Assembly: GCF_964204645.1 (NCBI RefSeq)
Contig: NC_134034.1
Coordinates: 14,237,024-14,301,023, forward strand
DNA from: Tubulanus polymorphus
Taxonomy: Eukaryota > Nemertea > Palaeonemertea > Tubulaniformes > Tubulanidae
Reading direction: 5' to 3'
Length of the DNA: 64,000 nucleotides
Shown here: positions 22,570-35,700 of the stretch, in pieces
Layout of the letters: the number at the start of each line of letters is the position of its first letter
How positions within the stretch are numbered: the stretch's first letter is position 1
Made by a program: the position numbers and the translations under genes
The notes under the pieces: generated by a model
Told to the model about the DNA's origin: nothing
The model's input: only the letters and a program-made list of their open reading frames with translations
Databases searched by the model: none

Positions 22570-22930
22570 CTAATGTGGTGAAAACAAATGTGTTTTGAGG
22601 CTTCTCTTGAAGACAGAGATACTGGAAGCCGCTCTTACATGGCGAGGAAGGTTGTTCCACAAACGTGGAGCAGCGACTGAGAAGGCTCTGTCTCCAAGAG
22701 AAGCTAATCTTGAACGGGGTTGAGTAAGCAAAAGATCATCTGCTGAACGTAACATTCTAGTCGGGGAGTAAGGTGATAAAAGGTCTTGAAGGTATTTTGG
22801 AGCCAGTCCATAGAAACATTTGTAAGCAGACAATAGGATCTTGAAGTTAATACGCTCTTTGACTGGGAGCCAGTGCAGCTGTTTGAGAATAGGAGAAATT
22901 TGTTCGTATTTTAGAGTATGGGGCGCTATT
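22570..22930 (-). mobile_element. Non-LTR retrotransposon (LINE) reverse-transcriptase C-terminal fragment
   Basis: The minus-strand frame has the C-terminal block common to many animal LINE ORF2 proteins: ISPILKQLHWLPVKERI, FKILLSAYKCFYGLAPKYL, PRSRLASLGDRAFSVAAP, RLWNNLP and FKRSLKTHLF. Only about the last 110-120 codons remain, so it is 5'-truncated. The stop is at 22570 and a short 3' segment runs into the TAA-rich tract. It lies inside the zinc-finger locus in the opposite orientation. Confidence 0.85.
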
Positions 22931-23093
22931 AGAGTATGATGTACGCGAAGATGAAGAGATTTGTACTTTACAATGTTCACTGTGTAATTTCACTTGTCAC
23001 TCTGATTCATCTTTAACTTTACATCAATTGAATTTTTATTCTAACGGTCACATACAAATAGTCGACAATAATGAACATTTTACTCAGTTCTAG
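22923..23093 (+). pseudogene. Residual zinc finger beyond the LINE fragment
   Basis: The plus frame reads an acidic stretch (VREDEE) followed by CSLCNFTCHSDSSLTLHQL and ends at TAG 23091-23093. C-x2-C-x12-H fits a C2H2 finger, but the second histidine is displaced (H-x8-H). Its position suggests it was the last finger of the gene at 20919-22362, separated by the LINE insertion. A chance match cannot be excluded. Confidence 0.45.
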
Positions 23094-23700
23094 TAAATAG
23101 TAATACCGGTAGTCAAATGTGTGTGTTTAAGGGTTTTGTTGCTCAAGTAACTGTTCATCGATCTTTCATTTTGTAAAAATTAGAATAAACATGTTTTCCT
23201 GAAGTTATGAGTCATTGATCTTTGTAGCTGTAATCAGTATCAGTGATTTTTAGCTCGAACCTGGGACGCCCCTGTTCATCCATCCTCTATTCAGCATCAG
23301 GACCACTCTGAATCAGTATCAGTAATTACTGGGTTTGAATCCTGGACATCCTCTATTCAGCATCAGGACCACTCTGAATCACAGCAATTGATGGGTTTGA
23401 ACCCGGGACATCCTCTATTCAGCATCAGGACCACTCTGAATCACAGCGATTGATGGGTTTGAACCCGGGATACCCCTGTACATCCTCTATTCAGCATCAG
23501 GACCACTCTAAATCAGTATCAGTAATTACTGGGTTTGAACCCGAGACACCCCTGTACATCTTCTATTCAGCATCAGGACCACTCTGAATCATAGCAATTG
23601 ATGTGTTTGAACACGGGACACCCCCGTACATCCTCTATTCAGCATCAGGACCAATCTGAATCAGTTATCAGTAATTACTTTTGTTAAGATATCAACATTT

Positions 23701-26700
23701 TACCGTATGGTGCTGCCTCTAGGCTCATCGTTAGCGGAATTTTTATACACTAACGTTAGTCAACCCTGGCAAGCTAAGGTCACGGAGTATAACTGGCCAG
23801 CACGTCGATTGCCAGAGTTGACTTAAGTTAGTGTATGAAAATTTCGATAACGTTGAGCATAGCGGCAGCACTGTACGGTCGGTACACCCCTATTCATCCT
23901 TTATCCATCAGGACCACTCTGAATCACAGCAATTGATGGGTTTGAACCCAGGACACCCCTGTACATCCTCTATTCAGCATCAGGACCACTCTGAATCACA
24001 GCAATTGATGGGTTTGAACCCGGGACACCCCCGTTCATCCTTTATCCATCAGGACCATTAATCACAGCAATTGATGGGTTTGAACACGGGACACCCCCGT
24101 ACATCCTCTATTCAGCATCAGGACCACTCTGAATCACAGCAATTGATGGGTTTGAACCAGAGACATCCCGTACATCCTCTTTTCAGCATCAGGACCACTC
24201 TGAATCACAGCAATTGATGGGTTTGAACACGGGATACCCCTTTACATCCTCTATTCAGCATCAGTACCGCTCTGAATCAGTTATCAACATTTTACCGTAC
24301 GGTGCTGCCTCTATGCTCATCGTTAGAGGAATTTTTATACACTAACGTTAGTCAACTCTGGCAAGCTAAGGTCACGGAGTACAACTGGACAGCACGTCGA
24401 TTGCCAGAGTTGACTTTAGTTAGTGTATGGAAATCCCGCTAACGATGAGCATAGCGGCAGCACTGTACGGTCGGTACACCCCTGTTCATCCTTTATCCAT
24501 CAGGACCACTCTGAATCACAGCAATTGATGGGTTTGAACCCGGGATACCCCTGTTCATCCTCTATTCAGCATCAGGACCACTCTGAATCACAGCAATTGA
24601 TGGGTTTGAACCTGGGATACCCCTGTTAATCCTTTATCCATCAGGACCACTCTGAATCACAGCAATTGATGGGTTTGAACCCGGGATACCCCTGTACATC
24701 CTCTATTCAGCATCAGGACCACTCTGAATCAGTATCAGTAATTACTGGGTTTAAACCCGAGACACCCCTGTACATCCTCTATTCAGCATCAGGACCACTC
24801 TGAATCATAGCAATTGATGGGTTTGAACACGGGACACCCCCGTACATCCTCTATTCATCAGGACCACTCTGAATCACAGCAATTGATGGGTTTGAACACG
24901 GGACACCCCTGTACATCCTCTATTCAGCATCAGGACCACGCTGAATCAGTGATCAACATTTTACCGTATGGTGCTGACTCTATACTCATCGTTAGCGGAA
25001 TTTTTATACACTAACGTTAGTCAACCCCGGCAAGCTAAGGTCACGGAGTACAACTCGGCAGCACGTCGATTGCCAGAGTTGACTTAAGTTAGTGTATGAA
25101 AATCCCGCTAACGATGAGCATAGCGGCAGCACTTACGGTCGGTACACCCCTGTACATCCTTTATCCATCAGGACAACTCTGAATCACAGCAATTGATGGG
25201 TTTGAACACGGGATACCCCTGCACATCCGTTATCAACCAGGACCACTCTGAATCATAGCAATTGATGGGTTTGAACCCGGGATACCCCTGTTCATCCTCT
25301 ATCCAGCATCAGGACCACTCTGAATCAGTATCAGTAATTACTGGGTTTGAACCCGAGACACCCCCGTACATCCTCTATTCAGCATCAGGACCACTCTGAA
25401 TCAGTTATCAGTAATTACTTTTGTTAAGATATCAACATTTTACCGTATGGTGCTGCCTCTAGGCTCATCGTTAGCGGAATTTTTATACACTAACGTTAGT
25501 CAACCCTGGCAAGCTAAGGTCACGGAGTATAACTGGCCAGCACGTCGATTGCCAGAGTTGACTTAAGTTAGTGTATGAAAATTTCGCTAACGTTGAGCAT
25601 AGCGGCAGCACTGTACGGTCGGTACACCCCTATTCATCCTTTATCCATCAGAGGACCACTCTGAATCACAGCAATTGATGGGTTTGAACCCAGGACACCC
25701 CTGTACATCCTCTATTCAGCATCAGGACCACTCTGAATCACAGCAATTGATAGGTTTGAACCCGGGACACCCCCGTTCATCCTTTATCCATCAGGACCAT
25801 TCTGAATCACAGCAATTGATGGGTTTGAACACGGGACACCCCCGTACATCCTCTATTCAGCATCAGGAGTACTCTGAATCACAGCAATTGATGGGTTTGA
25901 ACCCGGGATACCCCTGTTCATCCTTTATCCATCAGGACCACTCTGAATCAGAGCAATTGATGGGTTTGAACCAGAGACATCCCGTACATCCTCTATTCAG
26001 CATCAGGACCACTCTGAATCACAGCAATTGATGGGTTTGAACCCGGGATACCCCTGTACATCCTCTATTCAGCATCAGGACCACTCTGAATCACAGCAAT
26101 TGATGGGTTTGAACCAGAGACATCCCGTACATCCTCTATTCAGCATCAGGACCACTCTGAATCACAGCAATTGATGGGTTTGAACACGGGATACCCCTTT
26201 ACATCCTCTTCAGCATCAGTACCGCTCTGAATCAGTTATCAACATTTTACCGTACGGTGCTGCCTCTATGCTCATCGTTAGAGGAATTTTTATACACTAA
26301 CGTTAGTCAACCCTGGCAAGCTAAGGTCACGGAGTACAACTGGACAGCACGTCGATTGCCAGAGTTGACTTTAGTTAGTGTATGGAAATCCCGCTAACGA
26401 TGAGCATAGCGGCAGCACTGTACGGTCGGTACACCCCTGTTCATCCTTTATCCATCAGGACCACTCTGAATCACAGCAATTGATGGGTTTGAACCCGGGA
26501 TACCCCTGTTCATCCTCTATTCAGCATCAGGACCACTCTGAATCACAGCAATTGATGGGTTTGAACACGGGATACCCCTGTTAATCCTTTATCCATCAGG
26601 ACCACTCTGAATCACAGCAATTGATGGGTTTGAACCCGGGATACCCCCGTACATCCTCTATTCAGCATCAGGACCACTCTGAATCACAGCAATTGATGGG

Positions 26701-29700
26701 TTTGAACCTGGGATACCCCTGTTAATCCTTTATCCATCAGGACCACTCTGAATCACAGCAATTGATGGGTTTGAACCCGGGATACCCCTGTACATCCTCT
26801 ATTCAGCATCAGGACCACTCTGAATCAGTATCAGTAATTACTGGGTTCAAACCCGAGACACCCCTGTACATCCTCTATTCAGCATCAGGACCACTCTGAA
26901 TCAGTATCAGTAATTACTGGGTTCAAACCCGAGACACCCCTGTACATCCTCTATTCAGCATCAGGACCACTCTGAATCAGTATCAGTAATTACTGGGGTT
27001 TAAACCCGAGACACCCCTGTACATCCTCTATTCAGCATCAGGACCACTCTGAATCATAGCAATTGATGGGTTTGAACACGGGACACCCCCGTACATCCTC
27101 TATCCATCAGGACCACTCTGAATCACAGCAATTGATGGGTTTGAACACGGGACACCCCTGTACATCCTCTATTCAGCATCAGGACCACTCTGAATCAGTG
27201 ATCAACATTTTACCGTATGGTGCTGCCTCTATACTCATCGTTAGCGGAATTTTTATACACTAACGTTAGTCATCCCCGGCAAGCTAAGGTCACGGAGTAC
27301 AACTCGGCAGCACGTCGATTGCCAGAGTTGACTTTAGTTAGTGTATGAAAATCCCGCTAACGATGAGCATAGCGGCAGCACTGTACGGTCGGTACATCCC
27401 TATTCATCCTTTATCCATCAGGACCACTCTGAATCACAGCAATTGATGGGTTTGAACCCGGGATACCCCTGTTCATCCTCTATTCAGCATCAGGACCACT
27501 CTGAATCACAGCAATTGATGGGTTTGAACCCGGGATACCCCTGTACATCCTCTATTCAGCATCAGGACCACTCTGAATCACAGCAATTGATGGGTTTGAA
27601 CCCGGGATACCCCTGTACATCCGTTATCCACCAGGACCACTCTGAATCACAGCAATTGATGGGTTAGAAATCGAGACGCCCCTGTACATCCTCTATTCAG
27701 CATCAGGACCGCTCTGAATCAGTTATCAACATTTTACCGTACGGTGCTGCCTCAATGCTCATCGTTAGCGGAATTTTTATACACTAACGTTAGTCAACTC
27801 TGGCAAGCTAAGGTCACGGAGTACAACTGGACAGCACGTCGATTGCCAAAGTTGACTTTAGTTAGTGTATGAAAATCCCGCTAACGATCAGCATAGCGGC
27901 AGCACTGTACGGTCGGTACACCCCTGTTCATCCTTTATTCATCAGGACCACTCTGAACCAGTATCAGTAATTACTGGGTTTGAACACGGGATACCCCCGT
28001 ACATCCTCTATTCAGCATCAGGACCACTCTGAATCACAGCAATTGATGGGTTTGAACCCGGGATACCCCTGTACATCCTCTATTCAGCCTCAGGACCACT
28101 CTGAATCACAGCAATTGATGGGTTTGAACCCGGGATACCCCTGTACATCCTCTATTCAGCATCAGGACCACTCTGAATCAGTTATCAGTAATTACTTTTG
28201 TTAAGATATCAACATTTTACCGTACGGTGCTGCCTCTATGCTCATCGTTAGCGGAATTTTTATACACTAACGTTAGTCAACTCTGGCAAGCTAAGGTCAC
28301 GGAGTACAACTGGACAGCACGTCGATTGCCAGAGTTGACTTTAGTTAGTGTATGAAAATCCCGCTAACGATGAGCATAGCGGCAGCACTTACGGTCGGTA
28401 CACCCCTATTCATCCTTTATCCATCAGGACCACTCTGAATCACAGCAATTGATGGGTTTGAACCCGGGATACCCCTGTACATCCTTTATCCATCAGGACA
28501 ACTCTGAATCACAGCAATTGATGGGTTTGAACCCGGGATACCCCTGTACATCCTCTATTCAGCATCAGGACCAATCTGAATCAGTTATCAGTAATTACTT
28601 TTGTTAAGATATCAACATTTTACCGTATGGTGCTGCCTCTAGGCTCATCGTTAGCGGAATTTTTATACACTAACGTTAGTCAACCCTGGCAAGCTAAGGT
28701 CACGGAGTATAACTGGCCAGCACGTCGATTGCCAGAGTTGACTTAAGTTAGTGTATGAAAATTTCGCTAACGTTGAGCATAGCGGCAGCACTGTACGGTC
28801 GGTACACCCCTATTCATCCTTTATCCATCAGGACCACTCTGAATCACAGCAATTGATGGGTTTGAACCCAGGACACCCCTGTACATCCTCTATTCAGCAT
28901 CAGGAGTACTCTGAATCACAGCAATTGATGGGTTTGAACCCGGGATACCCCTGTTCATCCTTTATCCATCAGGACCACTCTGAATCACAGCAATTGATGG
29001 GTTTGAACACGGGATACCCCTTTACATCCTCTATTCAGCATCAGTACCGCTCTGAATCAGTTATCAACATTTTACCGTACGGTGCTGCCTCTATGCTCAT
29101 CGTTAGAGGAATTTTTATACACTAACGTTAGTCAACTTCTGCAAGCTAAGGTCACGGAGTACAACTGGACAGCACGTCGATTGCCAGAGTTGACTTTAGT
29201 TAGTGTATGGAAATCCCGCTAACGATGAGCATAGCGGCAGCACTGTACGGTCGGTACACCCCTGTTCATCCTTTATCCATCAGGACCACTCTGAATCACA
29301 GCAATTGATGGGTTTGAACCCGGGATACCCCTGTTCATCCTCTATTCAGCATCAGGACCACTCTGAATCACAGCAATTGATGGGTTTGAACCTGGGATAC
29401 CCCTGTTAATCCTTTATCCATCAGGACGACTCTGAATCACAGCAATTGATGGGTTTGAACCCGGGATACCCCCGTACATACTCTATTCAGCATCAGGACC
29501 ACTCTGAATCACAGCAATTGATGGGTTTGAACCTGGGATACCCCTGTTAATCCTTTATCCATCAGGACCACTCTGAATCACAGCAATTGATGGGTTTGAA
29601 CCCGAGACACCCCCGTACATCCTCTATTCAGCATCAGGACCACTCTGAATCACAGCAATTGATGGGTTTGAACCCGGGACACCCCTGTAAATCTTTTATC

Positions 29701-32700
29701 CACCAGGACCACTGTGAATCACAGCAATTGATGGGTTTGAACACGGGATACCCCTGTTCATCCTCTATTCAGCATCAGGACCACTCTGAATCACAGCAAT
29801 TGATGGGTTTGAACCCGGGATACCCCTGTACATCCTCTATTCAGCATCAGGACCACTCTGAATCACAGCAATTGATGGGTTTGAACCCGGGATACCCCTG
29901 TACATCCGTTATCCACCAGGACCACTCTGAATCACAGCAATTGATGGGTTAGAAATCGAGACGCCCCTGTACATCCTCTATTCAGCATCAGGACCGCTCT
30001 GAATCAGTTATCAACATTTTACCGTACGGTGCTGCCTCAATGCTCATCGTTAGCGGAATTTTTATACACTAACGTTAGTCAACTCTGGCAAGCTAAGGTC
30101 ACGGAGTACAACTGGACAGCACGTCGATTGCCAAAGTTGACTTTAGTTAGTGTATGAAAATCCCGCTAACGATCAGCATAGCGGCAGCACTGTACGGTCG
30201 GTACACCCCTGTTCATCCTTTATTCATCAGGACCACTCTGAACCAGTATCAGTAATTACTGGGTTTGAACACGGGATACCCCCGTACATCCTCTATTCAG
30301 CATCAGGACCACTCTGAATCACAGCAATTGATGGGTTTGAACCCGGGATACCCCTGTACATCCTCTATTCAGCCTCAGGACCACTCTGAATCACAGCAAT
30401 TGATGGGTTTGAACCCGGGATACCCCTGTACATCCTCTATTCAGCATCAGGACCACTCTGAATCAGTTATCAGTAATTACTTTTGTTAAGATATCAACAT
30501 TTTACCGTACGGTGCTGCCTCTATGCTCATCGTTAGCGGAATTTTTATACACTAACGTTAGTCAACTCTGGCAAGCTAAGGTCACGGAGTACAACTGGAC
30601 AGCACGTCGATTGCCAGAGTTGACTTTAGTTAGTGTATGAAAATCCCGCTAACGATGAGCATAGCGGCAGCACTTACGGTCGGTACACCCCTATTCATCC
30701 TTTATCCATCAGGACCACTCTGAATCACAGCAATTGATGGGTTTGAACCCGGGATACCCCTGTACATCCTTTATCCATCAGGACAACTCTGAATCACAGC
30801 AATTGATGGGTTTGAACCCGGGATACCCCTGTACATCCTCTATTCAGCATCAGGACCAATCTGAATCAGTTATCAGTAATTACTTTTGTTAAGATATCAA
30901 CATTTTACCGTATGGTGCTGCCTCTAGGCTCATCGTTAGCGGAATTTTTATACACTAACGTTAGTCAACCCTGGCAAGCTAAGGTCACGGAGTATAACTG
31001 GCCAGCACGTCGATTGCCAGAGTTGACTTAAGTTAGTGTATGAAAATTTCGCTAACGTTGAGCATAGCGGCAGCACTGTACGGTCGGTACACCCCTATTC
31101 ATCCTTTATCCATCAGGACCACTCTGAATCACAGCAATTGATGGGTTTGAACCCAGGACACCCCTGTACATCCTCTATTCAGCATCAGGACCACTCTGAA
31201 TCACAGCAATTGATAGGTTTGAACCCGGGACACCCCCGTTCATCCTTTATCCATCAGGACCATTCTGAATCACAGCAATTGATGGGTTTGAACACGGGAC
31301 ACCCCCGTACATCCTCTATTCAGCATCAGGAGTACTCTGAATCACAGCAATTGATGGGTTTGAACCCGGGATACCCCTGTTCATCCTTTATCCATCAGGA
31401 CCACTCTGAATCAGAGCAATTGATGGGTTTGAACCAGAGACATCCCGTACATCCTCTATTCAGCATCAGGACCACTCTGAATCACAGCAATTGATGGGTT
31501 TGAACACGGGATACCCCTTTACATCCTCTATTCAGCATCAGTACCGCTCTGAATCAGTTATCAACATTTTACCGTACGGTGCTGCCTCTATGCTCATCGT
31601 TAGAGGAATTTTTATACACTAACGTTAGTCAACTTCTGCAAGCTAAGGTCACGGAGTACAACTGGACAGCACGTCGATTGCCAGAGTTGACTTTAGTTAG
31701 TGTATGGAAATCCCGCTAACGATGAGCATAGCGGCAGCACTGTACGGTCGGTACACCCCTGTTCATCCTTTATCCATCAGGACCACTCTGAATCACAGCA
31801 ATTGATGGGTTTGAACCCGGGATACCCCTGTTCATCCTCTATTCAGCATCAGGACCACTCTGAATCACAGCAATTGATGGGTTTGAACCTGGGATACCCC
31901 TGTTAATCCTTTATCCATCAGGACGACTCTGAATCACAGCAATTGATGGGTTTGAACCCGGGATACCCCCGTACATACTCTATTCAGCATCAGGACCACT
32001 CTGAATCACAGCAATTGATGGGTTTGAACCTGGGATACCCCTGTTAATCCTTTATCCATCAGGACCACTCTGAATCACAGCAATTGATGGGTTTGAACCC
32101 GAGACACCCCCGTACATCCTCTATTCAGCATCAGGACCACTCTGAATCACAGCAATTGATGGGTTTGAACCCGGGACACCCCTGTAAATCTTTTATCCAC
32201 CAGGACCACTGTGAATCACAGCAATTGATGGGTTTGAACACGGGATACCCCTGTTCATCCTCTATTCAGCATCAGGACCACTCTGAATCACAGCAATTGA
32301 TGGGTTTGAACCCGGGATACCCCTGTACATCCTCTATTCAGCATCAGGACCACTCTGAATCACAGCAATTGATGGGTTTGAACCCGGGATACCCCTGTAC
32401 ATCCGTTATCCACCAGGACCACTCTGAATCACAGCAATTGATGGGTTAGAAATCGAGACGCCCCTGTACATCCTCTATTCAGCATCAGGACCGCTCTGAA
32501 TCAGTTATCAACATTTTACCGTACGGTGCTGCCTCAATGCTCATCGTTAGCGGAATTTTTATACACTAACGTTAGTCAACTCTGGCAAGCTAAGGTCACG
32601 GAGTACAACTGGACAGCACGTCGATTGCCAAAGTTGACTTTAGTTAGTGTATGAAAATCCCGCTAACGATCAGCATAGCGGCAGCACTGTACGGTCGGTA

Positions 32701-35700
32701 CACCCCTGTTCATCCTTTATTCATCAGGACCACTCTGAACCAGTATCAGTAATTACTGGGTTTGAACACGGGATACCCCCGTACATCCTCTATTCAGCAT
32801 CAGGACCACTCTGAATCACAGCAATTGATGGGTTTGAACCCGGGATACCCCTGTACATCCTCTATTCAGCCTCAGGACCACTCTGAATCACAGCAATTGA
32901 TGGGTTTGAACCCGGGATACCCCTGTACATCCTCTATTCAGCATCAGGACCACTCTGAATCAGTTATCAGTAATTACTTTTGTTAAGATATCAACATTTT
33001 ACCGTACGGTGCTGCCTCTATGCTCATCGTTAGCGGAATTTTTATACACTAACGTTAGTCAACTCTGGCAAGCTAAGGTCACGGAGTACAACTGGACAGC
33101 ACGTCGATTGCCAGAGTTGACTTTAGTTAGTGTATGAAAATCCCGCTAACGATGAGCATAGCGGCAGCACTTACGGTCGGTACACCCCTATTCATCCTTT
33201 ATCCATCAGGACCACTCTGAATCACAGCAATTGATGGGTTTGAACCCGGGATACCCCTGTACATCCTTTATCCATCAGGACAACTCTGAATCACAGCAAT
33301 TGATGGGTTTGAACCCGGGATACCCCTGTACATCCTCTATTCAGCATCAGGACCAATCTGAATCAGTTATCAGTAATTACTTTTGTTAAGATATCAACAT
33401 TTTACCGTATGGTGCTGCCTCTAGGCTCATCGTTAGCGGAATTTTTATACACTAACGTTAGTCAACCCTGGCAAGCTAAGGTCACGGAGTATAACTGGCC
33501 AGCACGTCGATTGCCAGAGTTGACTTAAGTTAGTGTATGAAAATTTCGCTAACGTTGAGCATAGCGGCAGCACTGTACGGTCGGTACACCCCTATTCATC
33601 CTTTATCCATCAGGACCACTCTGAATCACAGCAATTGATGGGTTTGAACCCAGGACACCCCTGTACATCCTCTATTCAGCATCAGGACCACTCTGAATCA
33701 CAGCAATTGATAGGTTTGAACCCGGGACACCCCCGTTCATCCTTTATCCATCAGGACCATTCTGAATCACAGCAATTGATGGGTTTGAACACGGGACACC
33801 CCCGTACATCCTCTATTCAGCATCAGGAGTACTCTGAATCACAGCAATTGATGGGTTTGAACCCGGGATACCCCTGTTCATCCTTTATCCATCAGGACCA
33901 CTCTGAATCAGAGCAATTGATGGGTTTGAACCAGAGACATCCCGTACATCCTCTATTCAGCATCAGGACCACTCTGAATCACAGCAATTGATGGGTTTGA
34001 ACACGGGATACCCCTTTACATCCTCTATTCAGCATCAGTACCGCTCTGAATCAGTTATCAACATTTTACCGTACGGTGCTGCCTCTATGCTCATCGTTAG
34101 AGGAATTTTTATACACTAACGTTAGTCAACTTCTGCAAGCTAAGGTCACGGAGTACAACTGGACAGCACGTCGATTGCCAGAGTTGACTTTAGTTAGTGT
34201 ATGGAAATCCCGCTAACGATGAGCATAGCGGCAGCACTGTACGGTCGGTACACCCCTGTTCATCCTTTATCCATCAGGACCACTCTGAATCACAGCAATT
34301 GATGGGTTTGAACCCGGGATACCCCTGTTCATCCTCTATTCAGCATCAGGACCACTCTGAATCACAGCAATTGATGGGTTTGAACCTGGGATACCCCTGT
34401 TAATCCTTTATCCATCAGGACGACTCTGAATCACAGCAATTGATGGGTTTGAACCCGGGATACCCCCGTACATACTCTATTCAGCATCAGGACCACTCTG
34501 AATCACAGCAATTGATGGGTTTGAACCTGGGATACCCCTGTTAATCCTTTATCCATCAGGACCACTCTGAATCACAGCAATTGATGGGTTTGAACCCGAG
34601 ACACCCCCGTACATCCTCTATTCAGCATCAGGACCACTCTGAATCACAGCAATTGATGGGTTTGAACCCGGGACACCCCTGTAAATCTTTTATCCACCAG
34701 GACCACTGTGAATCACAGCAATTGATGGGTTTGAACACGGGATACCCCTGTTCATCCTCTATTCAGCATCAGGACCACTCTGAATCACAGCAATTGATGG
34801 GTTTGAACCCGGGATACCCCTGTACATCCTCTATTCAGCATCAGGACCACTCTGAATCACAGCAATTGATGGGTTTGAACCCGGGATACCCCTGTACATC
34901 CGTTATCCACCAGGACCACTCTGAATCACAGCAATTGATGGGTTAGAAATCGAGACGCCCCTGTACATCCTCTATTCAGCATCAGGACCGCTCTGAATCA
35001 GTTATCAACATTTTACCGTACGGTGCTGCCTCAATGCTCATCGTTAGCGGAATTTTTATACACTAACGTTAGTCAACTCTGGCAAGCTAAGGTCACGGAG
35101 TACAACTGGACAGCACGTCGATTGCCAAAGTTGACTTTAGTTAGTGTATGAAAATCCCGCTAACGATCAGCATAGCGGCAGCACTGTACGGTCGGTACAC
35201 CCCTGTTCATCCTTTATTCATCAGGACCACTCTGAACCAGTATCAGTAATTACTGGGTTTGAACACGGGATACCCCCGTACATCCTCTATTCAGCATCAG
35301 GACCACTCTGAATCACAGCAATTGATGGGTTTGAACCCGGGATACCCCTGTACATCCTCTATTCAGCCTCAGGACCACTCTGAATCACAGCAATTGATAG
35401 GTTTGAACCCGGGACACCCCCGTTCATCCTTTATCCATCAGGACCATTCTGAATCACAGCAATTGATGGGTTTGAACACGGGACACCCCCGTACATCCTC
35501 TATTCAGCATCAGGAGTACTCTGAATCACAGCAATTGATGGGTTTGAACCCGGGATACCCCTGTTCATCCTTTATCCATCAGGACCACTCTGAATCAGAG
35601 CAATTGATGGGTTTGAACCAGAGACATCCCGTACATCCTCTATTCAGCATCAGGACCACTCTGAATCACAGCAATTGATGGGTTTGAACCCGGGATACCC

